A DNA stretch of 64,000 nucleotides from JAUICS01 sp964384335. Lineage in GTDB: Bacteria > Pseudomonadota > Alphaproteobacteria > Micavibrionales > Micavibrionaceae. The stretch spans positions 1 to 64,000 of the forward strand of contig CAYLKN010000006.1 of assembly GCA_964384335.1 (NCBI GenBank). The letters are read 5' to 3'. The notes under the pieces were generated by a model that worked only from the letters and a program-made list of their open reading frames with translations, was not told the DNA's origin and did no database searches. The translations under genes and the position numbers were made by a program. Positions 1-8,316 of the stretch are shown here, in pieces; the first letter of the stretch is position 1; each line of letters begins with the position of its first letter.

Positions 1-28
1 CTTTTGTTACTATGCAGTTTATATAGAA

Positions 29-172
29 TGTCAGATTAAATGTAAACTAATACATTTCAAGCCGACTTTACATTTAAACCCTCATTTCTTCAATAGATAC
101 TCACAATTTGGAAATATAATTAAATCAGAGTAAAATAACAAAAGGAGTGTCAGATTAAATGTAAACTAATAC
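29..172. repeat. 25-bp direct repeat pair next to IS remnant
   Basis: A 25-bp sequence beginning TGTCAGATTAAATG occurs at 29-53 and again, identical, at 148-172. The first copy also pairs with an inverted copy of its TTAAATGTAAA core at 67-77. The second copy runs straight into a transposase fragment. These could be insertion-sequence ends or the scar of recombination between two copies; I cannot tell which. Confidence 0.7.
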
Positions 173-335
173 AGATAAAACGCTCTACAAAAAACGTCAT
201 AAAGTTGAAAACATGTTCGGGCGTCTCAAAGACTGGCGACGTATCGCAACACGCTATGATCGCTGCGCGCATGCTTTCTTCTCAAGCATCTGCATCGCTG
301 CAATCGTTATCTTTTATCTCATTTATGAGTCCTGA
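171..335 (+). mobile_element. IS5-family transposase, C-terminal remnant
   Basis: The frame 171-335 encodes 54 residues ending in TGA, with no start codon of its own. It contains YKKRHKVENMFGRLKDWRR and IATRYDRCAHAFFSSICIAA, the typical C-terminal end of IS5-family (IS427-like) transposases, including the conserved E of the DDE triad (VEN) and the following R/K helix. The catalytic N-terminal two thirds are missing: the sequence before 171 is a 25-bp repeat. It is therefore an inactive fragment left by a former insertion. The exact IS subgroup is an inference. Confidence 0.8.
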
Positions 336-350
336 GCCTAGATTTTATTA

Positions 351-1109
351 TTAACTTAAAAAATCAACGCAAGCCCGCTTTGCAAATGTGGAAATAAAGT
401 TTATCCCATCCTCATTGTTTTCTAGCTCACTGGTCATGATAACAAGTATTAGATACTTACCTTCTTTTTCCACAATACCGGCATCATGCTCAACATTTGG
501 TAATTCACCTGTTTTATGCATAACTATAATTGAGTCAGGCAAAAGTTTCGGGATTTTATTATTGCGTTCTTGGTCAGCAAGAGTTTTGAGAATTTTCTGC
601 CTTGTTTTAGATGTGAATTCTTGGCTGTCAAGAAACTTTCCATAAATAATTGCAGCATCAGATGGGGAGATCAGATTATCAATTCCTCTCTTTAAGGCCT
701 CAAAATCCTGCATCTTGCGGGCAATGATTGTGCTGCGCATGCCTATCTTTCTGCTAAGTTCATTGATCCGATCATATGTGAGAAAATCAATGAGCATATT
801 AGTGGCTGTGTTATCGCTGGCCGTAATCATGAGATAAATCAGCTGATCAATAGTGTATTCTTTACCAATGCCTGTATGACGAATATGGCCTGTCCCGGGT
901 ACAACAACATCTTCACTCGCCACAAGTGTGGTTTCTAAATCAATTTCACCGAGCTCAGCCAGTTTATAGGCCGTATACATCATGGGAAGTTTGATGAGGC
1001 TGGCCGCTGAAAAAACCTCATCTTTATTATGTTTAAAAAGGTTATCTGAACTCGGGCACTTTATGATAATGCCTGCTTTACCTTTGAGGTCTTTTACAAG
1101 ATTAATCAT
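351..1109 (-). CDS. Class A beta-lactamase-like serine hydrolase
   Basis: A 252-residue protein of the penicillin-recognising class A fold. Visible motifs are SLIK (SxxK, the nucleophile), SDN in ASDNTATN, and KTG near the C-terminus. The Glu166-x-x-Leu-Asn omega-loop motif of true class A beta-lactamases is not evident; the matching region reads RKMQDFEALKRG followed by a DN-SPSD stretch, as in DD-peptidase-like serine hydrolases. No convincing signal peptide is seen, so location is uncertain. The frame is open back to a TTG at 1148, but the ATG at 1109 is preferred: it overlaps the stop of the upstream VOC pseudogene and has GAGG upstream. Drug resistance should not be assumed. Confidence 0.75.
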   Translation of the reverse strand: MINLVKDLKGKAGIIIKCPSSDNLFKHNKDEVFSAASLIKLPMMYTAYKLAELGEIDLETTLVASEDVVVPGTGHIRHTGIGKEYTIDQLIYLMITASDNTATNMLIDFLTYDRINELSRKIGMRSTIIARKMQDFEALKRGIDNLISPSDAAIIYGKFLDSQEFTSKTRQKILKTLADQERNNKIPKLLPDSIIVMHKTGELPNVEHDAGIVEKEGKYLILVIMTSELENNEDGINFISTFAKRACVDFLS

Positions 1110-1446
1110 GAAACTTACAAACCTCAAATTCATTGCCGTCTGGATCAACGAAGGAAATTTATTATATCAGGGTATTCCAGTTCATCAAAGGTTAAAGTTG
1201 CGCCAGCATCTCTTCCACTTTCAATCCAGGTGTCAACCTCTGATTCTTTAAACTCAAAAACATGCACACAATTAATACCGCCCATTTCACCTTCTTCCAG
1301 TAGGTATAATGCCAAGTTGATATTTGGTAAGGCGAATGCATGCCATTCATCAAAGGTCTTGTGTGGGTCCATATTCAGAAACTCACGCCAAAATTTGAAA
1401 ATTTTTCCATATTTTTTGTTTTGAAATAAACTGTACTGATTTTCAT
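1102..1446 (-). pseudogene. VOC/glyoxalase-family protein with two frameshifts
   Basis: Reading all frames on the minus strand reconstructs a VOC (glyoxalase/bleomycin resistance) domain protein of about 115 residues. It begins MKISTVYFKTKNMEK at 1446 (AAGGGG ribosome site upstream), continues in a second frame as IFKFWREFLNM through EFKESEVDTWIESGRDAGA, and ends in a third frame as ISFVDPDGNEFEVCKFHD with stop at 1102-1104. The last part is the typical DPDGN ending of the family. Both shifts fall in A/T homopolymers (near 1400 and 1165), so they are either real decay or sequence errors. The gene starts directly at the RidA stop (TAAATG) and ends overlapping the serine hydrolase ATG. Confidence 0.75.
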
Positions 1447-1599
1447 TTATTGCCCCTTCACTGCTGCAATGACTTCCATACACACATCAAAGCCCAAGTG
1501 TAGCCTGGTAACAGGGATAACGCCTCTTGCTGGGGTATGGTCATTTAAAAATTTGCCATAGGCCTCGTTGACTTCTTCCCAATACTTAACAACCTGCAT
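1447..1599 (-). pseudogene. RidA (YjgF/UK114) family C-terminal remnant
   Basis: The minus-strand frame gives 50 residues containing YWEEVNEAYGKFLNDHTPAR and GVIPVTRLHLGFDVCMEVI. This matches the C-terminal third of RidA imine deaminases, including the PAR-G motif that carries the substrate-binding arginine. RidA proteins are usually about 130 residues, so some 80 N-terminal residues are missing; the sequence beyond 1600 is the ribosome site of the oppositely oriented pirin gene. It was probably the first gene of a RidA-VOC-serine hydrolase run. An ATG exists at 1599 but a 50-residue product would lack most of the fold. Confidence 0.75.
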
Positions 1600-1634
1600 A
1601 CAATTAAATCTTAAAAAAAGGAGTAAAGTATGTC

Positions 1635-2549
1635 ATGAGCTGGTTGCCGTGCGCGGATCCTGATGCAGACTATAAAACGCCTGAGGCGGTTGAAATGGTG
1701 ATCATTCCCCGAACCGGGGATATCGGCAATTTCGAGGTGCACCGGGCTTTGCCCTTTCGTAAAAAACGAATGGTTGGCCCGTTCATATTCTGGGACCAGA
1801 TGGGACCGGGTGAGTTTGTGAGCGGGCAGGGGGTAGACGTTCGGCCACACCCTCACATCGGGCTGTCCACTGTCACATATCTGTTTAAGGGGACGATGGA
1901 TCACCGGGACTCTCTCGGGACCGACATGCGTATTACTCCGGGTGATGTTAACCTGATGACGGCAGGGACGGGGATCGTTCACTCCGAAAGAACGGGGCAG
2001 GACATAAGACATGGGCCGTCCGCCCTGTTCGGAATTCAAAGCTGGATCGCCCAGCCAAAAAACCATGAAAACGGTGTTCCTGCGTTTAATCATACAGGCA
2101 AGGCAGATCTCCCCACATTTTCCGGGGACGGTATAAAAGGTCGGGTAATTCTTGGCGGGTTTCAGGGGGTTAAGTCACCGGTGCCAACACAGTGGGATAC
2201 TGTGTATTGCGATCTGATATTAAAGGCAGGGGCCAGGATAGAAATCCCGAAAGAGATTGAGGAGCGTGCCCTTTATGCCCTCAGAGGCCGGATTGAGATC
2301 GGCGGGACAGAATACGCCCCCCAGCAGATGATGGTGCTGGCCCCGGGAAATACGGTAACGATCATGGCAAAAGAGGATGCGCACATAATGCTTCTTGGCG
2401 GGGCGGCAATGGACGGGCCACGTTATATCTGGTGGAATTTTGTGGCATCTTCCCAGGAGAGGATAGAGCAGGCAAAACAGGATTGGCTGAACCGCCGCTT
2501 TCCCGATGTACCGAATGACAACACCGAATTTATTCCATTGCCCGAGTAA
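1635..2549 (+). CDS. Pirin family protein
   Basis: A 304-residue bicupin of the pirin family, cytoplasmic and metal-binding. Some bacterial members have quercetin 2,3-dioxygenase activity and others act as regulators, so the substrate is not known here. His72 and His74 in RPHPHIGL and His116 and Glu118 in GIVHSER match the four metal ligands of pirins in identity and spacing. The C-terminal cupin is complete. The ATG at 1635 follows AAAGGAG at 1617; an ATG at 1630 is closed immediately by a stop. It is transcribed alone, divergent from the decayed RidA/VOC/hydrolase genes. Length is normal for the family. Confidence 0.9.
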   Translation: MSWLPCADPDADYKTPEAVEMVIIPRTGDIGNFEVHRALPFRKKRMVGPFIFWDQMGPGEFVSGQGVDVRPHPHIGLSTVTYLFKGTMDHRDSLGTDMRITPGDVNLMTAGTGIVHSERTGQDIRHGPSALFGIQSWIAQPKNHENGVPAFNHTGKADLPTFSGDGIKGRVILGGFQGVKSPVPTQWDTVYCDLILKAGARIEIPKEIEERALYALRGRIEIGGTEYAPQQMMVLAPGNTVTIMAKEDAHIMLLGGAAMDGPRYIWWNFVASSQERIEQAKQDWLNRRFPDVPNDNTEFIPLPE

Positions 2550-2596
2550 GAACATATAGATATTCCTGAAAATCGATCGTTGAGACAAAATGCCAT

Positions 2597-2614
2597 GTTG
2601 CCAATCATGGCAAC
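2597..2614. promoter_or_regulatory. 7-bp inverted repeat upstream of DUF2946-like gene
   Basis: GTTGCCA-4 nt-TGGCAAC lies 19 bp before the start at 2633, followed by an AT-rich stretch with TATAGT that could serve as a -10 element. It may be an operator for the two-gene metal-linked unit downstream. This is inference from symmetry and position only. Confidence 0.3.
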
Positions 2615-2632
2615 CGGATATAGTGTGCGCAT

Positions 2633-3019
2633 ATGTATACTCAAAATAGCCGAAACATAAACATACTTGTTTTACTGGCGCTCTTTATGGGCGGGTTTTC
2701 GCCGGCCTGTCATCTTGTTTCAGGAAACAAAGACGGTCTTGTTATATGCGGGATTTTCGGCACAAAAACCGTTTATCTGCCGTCCGGTGACAGTCCCTTT
2801 GATAACAATGAACAGGAAAGCGACAGGCATAAGGACCAATGCCCGTTTTGTTTTCACCATAAAGTTCTGTCAAAACACATGTTAAGCGGCAGTTTTGATC
2901 TGAGCGTGCCGGTATCAGGCAAAACGTCGGCGTGGATTTCGGAGCATCATAATAACATCAAAACCAGCTATTCTTTTTTTCATGATATAAGGGGGCCGCC
3001 TGTCTTGCTGACGACCTGA
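2633..3019 (+). CDS. DUF2946-like small secreted/membrane protein
   Basis: A 128-residue protein with a hydrophobic N-terminal segment (residues 11-25) that could be a signal or anchor, a CPFCFHH motif at about 71-77 and scattered histidines. The size, hydrophobic start and CPxC/His pattern fit DUF2946, a family often found beside copper or zinc transport genes in proteobacteria. It lies 37 bp upstream of a His-rich outer-membrane protein, which supports a metal-linked role. No enzymatic motif is seen. The family call is from pattern recognition, not a search. Confidence 0.6.
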   Translation: MYTQNSRNINILVLLALFMGGFSPACHLVSGNKDGLVICGIFGTKTVYLPSGDSPFDNNEQESDRHKDQCPFCFHHKVLSKHMLSGSFDLSVPVSGKTSAWISEHHNNIKTSYSFFHDIRGPPVLLTT

Positions 3020-3056
3020 CGACTTAAACATCAAAATCAGCAAGAAGGGATAATCA

Positions 3057-4208
3057 ATGAAAAAAGTATTTTTCGCCGTCTTCTCGACGGCAATTAGTCT
3101 CTTGTGTATGCCGGGGACCTTGAGCGCGAACGAGAACAATGATGCCGTACATGTTTCTCATGGCGGCAGCGAAAGCCCGGAGCACCAGAACCATGACACA
3201 CACCACAAACACAATCATTCCGGACCGTCCGTTCCGCCGTCAATGATGAGCGATCATGTTCATGGTAAAGGTGAATGGATGGTGTCTTATCGCTTTATGC
3301 GTATGGAAATGGATGGTAACAGGGACGGAACGGATTCGCTTTCCCCGTCTGAGATTTCAGGCGAGGTGCCAAACCGTTTTGCCAATGTTCCGGGCCAGCC
3401 GGCGACACTGCGTATCGTTCCAACCGAAATGACAATGGACATGCATATGCTTGGCTTTATGGCCGGAATTACGGATTGGGCCACGCTTATGATCATGGGA
3501 AATTATATAGAAAAGGAAATGGATCATATCACTTTCTCGGGTGTCGATCCCAATCTTGAGCTTGGCCGTTTTACAACGTCATCATCCGGAATTGGCGATA
3601 CAAAGTTGTCGCTTTTGTTTCAGCCTTACAATGAAGGGCAACACAAGCTGGTTGTAAAAGCAGGATTAAGCGTACCAACCGGATCTATCGATGAGGAGGA
3701 TACGATCCTGGCACCGAACAATATGAATATGCGTGTGCGGCTGCCTTATGCAATGCAGCTTGGATCCGGCACTTACGATCTGGAGCCGGCCGTAACCTAC
3801 AGCGGATACAGCGATAAGTTCGGCTGGGGCGGCCAGGCAAGAGCCGTCATTCGTACAGGGCGCAATAACGAGGGCTATACGCTTGGCGATAAACTTGCGC
3901 TCACCGGATGGGGGAGTTATGCGTTTACCAGTGCGTTAAGTTCGGCTCTCAGTCTTACCGCGGAAACGGAGGACAGCATACAGGGTATTGATTCTGAGAT
4001 CGTTGGACCTGTCCAGACGGCCGATCCCCGGAATTACGGCGGAGAAAGGGTTTCGGCGGAGATTGGTTTTACCTATACCGGTCAGAACGGATTGATGGAA
4101 GGCCATTCCCTGTCCGCAGGATTTATATTGCCGGTTTATCAGAATTTGAACGGCCCGCAGATGGAAAGAGATTACAGCTTTCTGCTGGGATACAGGAAGG
4201 CATTCTAG
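3057..4208 (+). CDS. MetA-pathway/transporter-type outer membrane protein, His-rich
   Basis: A 383-residue precursor with a clean signal peptide (cleavage after about residue 24, TLSA) and AAGAAGGGA before the ATG. The first 45 mature residues are very rich in His, Asp and Glu (HQNHDTHHKHNHSG), a likely metal-binding segment. The rest has alternating hydrophobic strands and ends in a Tyr-Arg-Lys-Ala-Phe strand typical of outer-membrane barrels. It resembles the phenol-degradation meta-pathway (MetA) family of outer-membrane proteins, which are also found in copper and zinc gene groups. Probably co-transcribed with the DUF2946-like gene. Transport substrate is unknown; a divalent metal is the best guess. 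Confidence 0.65.
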   Translation: MKKVFFAVFSTAISLLCMPGTLSANENNDAVHVSHGGSESPEHQNHDTHHKHNHSGPSVPPSMMSDHVHGKGEWMVSYRFMRMEMDGNRDGTDSLSPSEISGEVPNRFANVPGQPATLRIVPTEMTMDMHMLGFMAGITDWATLMIMGNYIEKEMDHITFSGVDPNLELGRFTTSSSGIGDTKLSLLFQPYNEGQHKLVVKAGLSVPTGSIDEEDTILAPNNMNMRVRLPYAMQLGSGTYDLEPAVTYSGYSDKFGWGGQARAVIRTGRNNEGYTLGDKLALTGWGSYAFTSALSSALSLTAETEDSIQGIDSEIVGPVQTADPRNYGGERVSAEIGFTYTGQNGLMEGHSLSAGFILPVYQNLNGPQMERDYSFLLGYRKAF

Positions 4209-4240
4209 AACCTTTCCTGTCAAAAAACCCTGCTAAAACT

Positions 4241-4270
4241 ATAAATCCTCTGGCTTTCCAGAGGATTTAT
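4241..4270. terminator. Bidirectional hairpin terminator
   Basis: A perfect 13-bp stem (ATAAATCCTCTGG and its complement) with a 4-nt loop lies between the convergent ends of the outer-membrane protein gene (plus) and the fimbrial operon (minus). A/T-rich outer arms give U-rich tails in both directions. Confidence 0.8.
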
Positions 4271-4301
4271 AATATCTGAGGTAGTACAAGACTTAGTAAA
4301 A

Positions 4302-4682
4302 TTATAAAGGCAACACGCGCACCGAAAGATTTTGCGCTGATGCTCCGTTTGTTACGTTAACTGTTTCTGCCTTGTCGAAAACAGGCTGTGAGTTAATCGT
4401 GATAATCTGCCCTGGAAAAAGCTCATATGTCTGCCCTTCATAGGATATTGTTGCATTTTCCTGTGCATTTGGGGCATGACTGATCATCAGGCGGTGATCC
4501 GTGTTGCATGTTCTGATCACTGAAAGATTGCTGCCTTGTATGCTGTTTACCTGTGCCTCGCATTTTACGGGAACCACGGCTCTTATTTTAAAAGAAAAAC
4601 TGTTTGCCATGGCTGCCGCGGAAAAAACCAGTGTACTGATCAAAAAACAAAAAAATGAAAAGAAATTATTTCTGGTTAACAT
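4302..4682 (-). CDS. Small fimbrial subunit-like secreted protein
   Basis: A 126-residue precursor, last gene of the chaperone-usher operon. A signal peptide of about 26 residues ends in AAAMA. The mature part begins SFSFKIRAVVPVKCEAQV, the same pattern as the major subunit of this operon (FDFTVQGTVPAYCEA), with one cysteine early and one in the middle (RTCNTDH). It is therefore probably a minor pilin folded by the same chaperone. AAAGGGA precedes the ATG. It is separated from the previous gene by 162 bp that contain a palindrome, so it may have some independent control. Confidence 0.6.
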   Translation of the reverse strand: MLTRNNFFSFFCFLISTLVFSAAAMANSFSFKIRAVVPVKCEAQVNSIQGSNLSVIRTCNTDHRLMISHAPNAQENATISYEGQTYELFPGQIITINSQPVFDKAETVNVTNGASAQNLSVRVLPL

Positions 4683-4785
4683 CGTTATCCCTTTCTGTTG
4701 TCCATTATCTTGATTTCATAATAGGGCTGCAGAGTTTCCAGAATATTAATTTTCCATAGCATTTTATATATTACCATAACTTTTT

Positions 4786-4803
4786 GTGATCAGAGGTGAT
4801 CAC
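4786..4803. promoter_or_regulatory. Perfect palindrome, possible operator
   Basis: GTGATCA-4 nt-TGATCAC, a perfect 7-bp inverted repeat, sits in the 162-bp gap before the last fimbrial gene. There is no T-run on the minus-strand 3' side, so it does not look like an intrinsic terminator for the operon. A protein binding site or processing hairpin is possible. Confidence 0.35.
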
Positions 4804-4844
4804 GGCAGAAAAGGTTACCGTTAGAATGAATGTTGCCAGGCTTA

Positions 4845-5744
4845 TTAAAAGCTGGTCACATCCACATTGATGATATCTTTATAGACACCGGCCATTTGTG
4901 CGTTTACCTGGCCGATGATGAAGGTTAGTGCGAAGGAACGCCCTCTTTCGAGTGGCGGAAGGTTTCTGACAACTGTAACAGGTGAATTCATATCTGCGGA
5001 CTTGCCGGCGACCAGCATTTTGTAATCAATGTCACCCAGTGAAGGGTTATCCTGGTGTATAAGCTTCCCTCCATTTTGTGATTGAACAGTGACTTTTGCT
5101 GCGGTATTGCCCCTGAGCTGCAAATAAACGCTGTCTTTAAGACCGGTTTGAAGAATACCAAGATCAAATACATTAACATTCTGGCCCGTGCCGAACGCAC
5201 CTCTTGAAAAACTTAAATAGGCATCAACCCGTGCATTGATGACTGCTGAAAAATCAACAGATTCACTTAATGGCACAGACTGGCCGGGGTTGTTTCTTTG
5301 AATAAGTTCAATGCGCAGCGCCTCGTTATATGTTCCGGGACCTCTGATCTGGCCTTCTCTTATTCTTAAAGGAAGATCGAATGTCCTGGTTACGGGACCG
5401 GCAGGAAGTGTTGTGCGTAATGATGCGGATACCTGACCGCGCCGTGATATCCGCCAGTCATCAGCGTTCACAACGTTAAACCGGATTGCACCTCCAGGAC
5501 CGGTCAGTCTGTTACGACCGGAATCAGGAATAATATTAACATCGAGTGCACACGGCGAAGATCCCGTATTTGAAATGTTAACTTTTAGCAGGGCTTGTGT
5601 AGGTCTGTTTTCAAATGGATTGTAGTTTACCGAAAGACTGCTTCCGGAAGTATTCACGGATGGATTACAGGTTGCCAGAGCAATTTGCGGCACTGAAACA
5701 AAAAAGCCGAATATCAGGAGAAATTTGAGTCTTTGCAGTATCAT
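4845..5744 (-). CDS. Chaperone-usher tip/adhesin-like secreted protein
   Basis: A 299-residue precursor with a signal peptide ending near residue 24 (QIALA) and a mature start TCNPSVNTSGSSLSVNYNPF. It appears to have two beta-rich halves: an N-terminal region to about residue 165, then a pilin-like domain from about 165 (VDFSAVINARVDAYLSFSRG). Its position directly after the usher (12 bp) is where two-domain tip adhesins sit in Csu-like systems. Sequence alone does not prove adhesion. AAAGG lies upstream of the ATG. Exported through the periplasm and presumably displayed at the fibre tip. Confidence 0.6.
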   Translation of the reverse strand: MILQRLKFLLIFGFFVSVPQIALATCNPSVNTSGSSLSVNYNPFENRPTQALLKVNISNTGSSPCALDVNIIPDSGRNRLTGPGGAIRFNVVNADDWRISRRGQVSASLRTTLPAGPVTRTFDLPLRIREGQIRGPGTYNEALRIELIQRNNPGQSVPLSESVDFSAVINARVDAYLSFSRGAFGTGQNVNVFDLGILQTGLKDSVYLQLRGNTAAKVTVQSQNGGKLIHQDNPSLGDIDYKMLVAGKSADMNSPVTVVRNLPPLERGRSFALTFIIGQVNAQMAGVYKDIINVDVTSF

Positions 5745-5756
5745 TTTCTTATGCCT

Positions 5757-8225
5757 TTAGTTTCTTATGAATTGTATTACTCCTACATCATATATGCCAA
5801 CAGTGTTTTGTGGAATAGAAATCTTATGAAAAGGCGAATTTTGTCCGGCCAGATAAAGTTCGTAGTCTCCGGAAGCCAGAGAATCCGCCACAAGACGTCC
5901 TGTTCTGTTGGTGAAAAAAGTATACTCTTTTTCGGGATTATCCACAAAAACGAGTTTGCCGGATACGAGGGGCACGGGTTCGCCGTCGGGTGTTTTCAGT
6001 TCAGCGAATAAGGTTACGTTATCGTCAGAACCGAGGCGGTAATAATATCCGGTGAATGCATCTGTTTTAACATTTGCCTGCGCATTTTCCAGGTTGTAAC
6101 CGCGCGGCAGGTTTCTTACCTCAAATTCATATGACCGTTCGCTGTAATCCTGTCTTATGGGGACAAGGGCATTGCCGAATAGTCCGGCATGCGCCTGGGG
6201 CGTTTCAATTCCCTCCTGCCGTGCGGTTACTTTTTTATCTGAAATATTGGGATGACGTCCGGCAATAAGGAATCCCGGCAATGCTTCACGCCCGACTGCG
6301 AAATGCCCGTCGGCGAATCCTATACCCACACCCGCATCCAGTGTGGTTTGCCGGCTTATTGTATTTGTTTGAAGATTTTCTGTTACATCGTGTTGCAGAG
6401 AAGCCTGAAAACGGTTGCCTTCATATTCAAGCTCTGTCGTAAGCTGTCTGTCGTCCTGGCTGCGGCTTGCGTTAACGCGTGCGCCATACTGATCGGCTCC
6501 GTCCTGAAGACGTCTGGCATATTCAGTTGTTATTTCATTTTGATCTGTATCTGCCGTAATCCGGACCGTGTCACGAAGGCCCAGCGGGATGTTCAATGAG
6601 AAGAAAACCTGGCCGTTTTCAAAATCACTGTCGTTTCTTTCGGCTTCGGTGGTCATTGTTGCGGACACACGCCCAAACAATTTGTTGAAAGAAAGAAGGA
6701 AACGCTGCTGATCTTCCGTTATATCCTCCTCCCTTGCATTCTGATGCTGGGCACTGACTGTGCTGAAAACATCGTAAGGAAGTCTTGTCCGGTAGCGTCC
6801 TTCGACCTCCCAGTCGAACTGATTAACATCTTCAGTCAGAAAAGGACGGAACTTATCGCCGGTGGATTCGAATGTTAAAACAAACTCCTGATCACTGAGT
6901 ATTCTGGAATCTGCAGCAGAAGGCTTGTTGCGCCATGTATAGCTTAATGCGGCCGCGTAATCATCAGAGGGCGTATCACCGTCCAGCGCAAGATCTATAC
7001 CGAATATACCAAGTACGGTCCCTTTGTTGATTCCGGCGCCAAATAAACCGTCCTGTTCCTCTGACGCCTGGGTGTAGGTAAAGAATGTCATGGTGGGTGT
7101 CACGCCTTCACGGTAAAAGCCGGAAAATACCGCCGGTCCGTCATATTTGACCTGCCTGTCCTCGGTGGTCCGCACTGCACCGTAAGCCACTGAAAATTCG
7201 GTTATATTGTCACCCAGAAGATCTGTATCTGAGAAAAAGTCAAAGACAAGCCTTTCTTCCCGTCCCGCAGAATCACGGACGATAAGCTCCACTTCATTCA
7301 ATCCGTCAACCAGCGGAAAGTTCCGCACGTCATAGCGGCCGGGATCCAGCACAAGAGTTTGCGTTTCAATGTCATTGACAAAAACCTGGACCTCCGAACG
7401 CTGGTCCAGGACAAGTTGCGAGCGTCCCCCCGGTATTGTTCTTCGGAAAGGTTGAATTTCGTCATATTGTCTCTCAACTGATGCACCGCCGATGAATACC
7501 GGTTCCTGAAATCCTATGGTATCGGGTGTAAGATCTCCACCCGCGTATCGTATGGCGCGTTCCTGATCGTCGTAGAACAGGGTCGTGTCTGAACGTTCCC
7601 AGCCCTGCGCTTCCAGATAATCATATTCATATGTCAGATAAACGGGAAGGGCTTTTCCAACCCTGAAAAAACCGTCTGCAACAGTCGTAAACGGCTGCAA
7701 TTCATCAACATTCGAATCGGGCGTGTCGTTAATCATGGTCTGGGAATAGTTTAGATTGAGCCCGGCGGCAAACATCGCCGGTTCGATTGGGTCCACCCTG
7801 TCAATTAACCGTTCACCCGACAGATCAACCTCACGCTCCCTTGACTGGTCGTAACCTATATTCAGGGTCAGCCAGAGGTTTTGAGGATCGTATTGCAAAG
7901 GGATGTCCTGCGCCTGAATATCCTCAAGCGCAAAGAATCCATCCTGTTCGGGAATTGCATTCACTTTTTCTATAATTGGCGGTGCGAGTTCGTCATCAAT
8001 GATTTCAACAAGAGATGATTTACTGATTATAACGGCCTGTTGCACCGATACCTGGGCCTGAACATCGCCAAGATTTCTGTCATTAAATATCAGGGGCAGT
8101 TCAAGGGGGAAAAACCGGTCCGCAGTCTGGGCCATTGAAAAGCCCGGAAAAGAAATAAGACCGATCACAAAAAAAAGAATAAATCTGTAAAATATTATGG
8201 ATTTAATCGTCGTTTCCAGTTTCAT
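5757..8225 (-). CDS. Outer-membrane fimbrial usher
   Basis: An 822-residue outer-membrane usher that would receive chaperone-subunit complexes and assemble the fibre. There is a signal peptide (about residues 1-32, ending SMAQ), an N-terminal periplasmic domain, a long beta-barrel of alternating strands (about 140-650) interrupted by a plug-like segment, and C-terminal domains containing RNLPRGYNLENAQ and FFTNRTGRLVADSLASG, which match the FxxxxGxx..L..G pattern of usher ends. Length is normal. The ribosome site is weak (A-rich), and the start lies 66 bp after a (TTTA)n tract, which matters for regulation. Lies between the chaperone gene and the tip-like gene. Confidence 0.85.
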   Translation of the reverse strand: MKLETTIKSIIFYRFILFFVIGLISFPGFSMAQTADRFFPLELPLIFNDRNLGDVQAQVSVQQAVIISKSSLVEIIDDELAPPIIEKVNAIPEQDGFFALEDIQAQDIPLQYDPQNLWLTLNIGYDQSREREVDLSGERLIDRVDPIEPAMFAAGLNLNYSQTMINDTPDSNVDELQPFTTVADGFFRVGKALPVYLTYEYDYLEAQGWERSDTTLFYDDQERAIRYAGGDLTPDTIGFQEPVFIGGASVERQYDEIQPFRRTIPGGRSQLVLDQRSEVQVFVNDIETQTLVLDPGRYDVRNFPLVDGLNEVELIVRDSAGREERLVFDFFSDTDLLGDNITEFSVAYGAVRTTEDRQVKYDGPAVFSGFYREGVTPTMTFFTYTQASEEQDGLFGAGINKGTVLGIFGIDLALDGDTPSDDYAAALSYTWRNKPSAADSRILSDQEFVLTFESTGDKFRPFLTEDVNQFDWEVEGRYRTRLPYDVFSTVSAQHQNAREEDITEDQQRFLLSFNKLFGRVSATMTTEAERNDSDFENGQVFFSLNIPLGLRDTVRITADTDQNEITTEYARRLQDGADQYGARVNASRSQDDRQLTTELEYEGNRFQASLQHDVTENLQTNTISRQTTLDAGVGIGFADGHFAVGREALPGFLIAGRHPNISDKKVTARQEGIETPQAHAGLFGNALVPIRQDYSERSYEFEVRNLPRGYNLENAQANVKTDAFTGYYYRLGSDDNVTLFAELKTPDGEPVPLVSGKLVFVDNPEKEYTFFTNRTGRLVADSLASGDYELYLAGQNSPFHKISIPQNTVGIYDVGVIQFIRN

Positions 8226-8290
8226 ATTCGTTTTTTGATTCTTTTTTTGAAGTGGGCAATGAATTAAATAAAATTTTAAATAGTACTTAA

Positions 8291-8316
8291 TTATTTATTT
8301 ATTTATTTATTTATTT
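8291..8316. repeat. Tetranucleotide microsatellite (TTAT)6.5
   Basis: Twenty-six bases of uninterrupted TTAT repeat lie between the chaperone stop (8319) and the usher start (8225). On the transcribed strand the tract is (ATAA)n. Such tracts change length by slipped-strand mispairing. Here it lies in the 5' region of the usher message, not inside a coding frame. Confidence 0.95.

Noticed and set aside
29..172. The two 25-bp repeats as a CRISPR array
   Set aside because: Only two copies with a 94-bp interval and no cas genes; the context is an IS fragment.
351..1109. Acquired beta-lactam resistance gene
   Set aside because: The fold motifs fit, but the Glu166 motif and signal peptide are not evident, so resistance is not supported.
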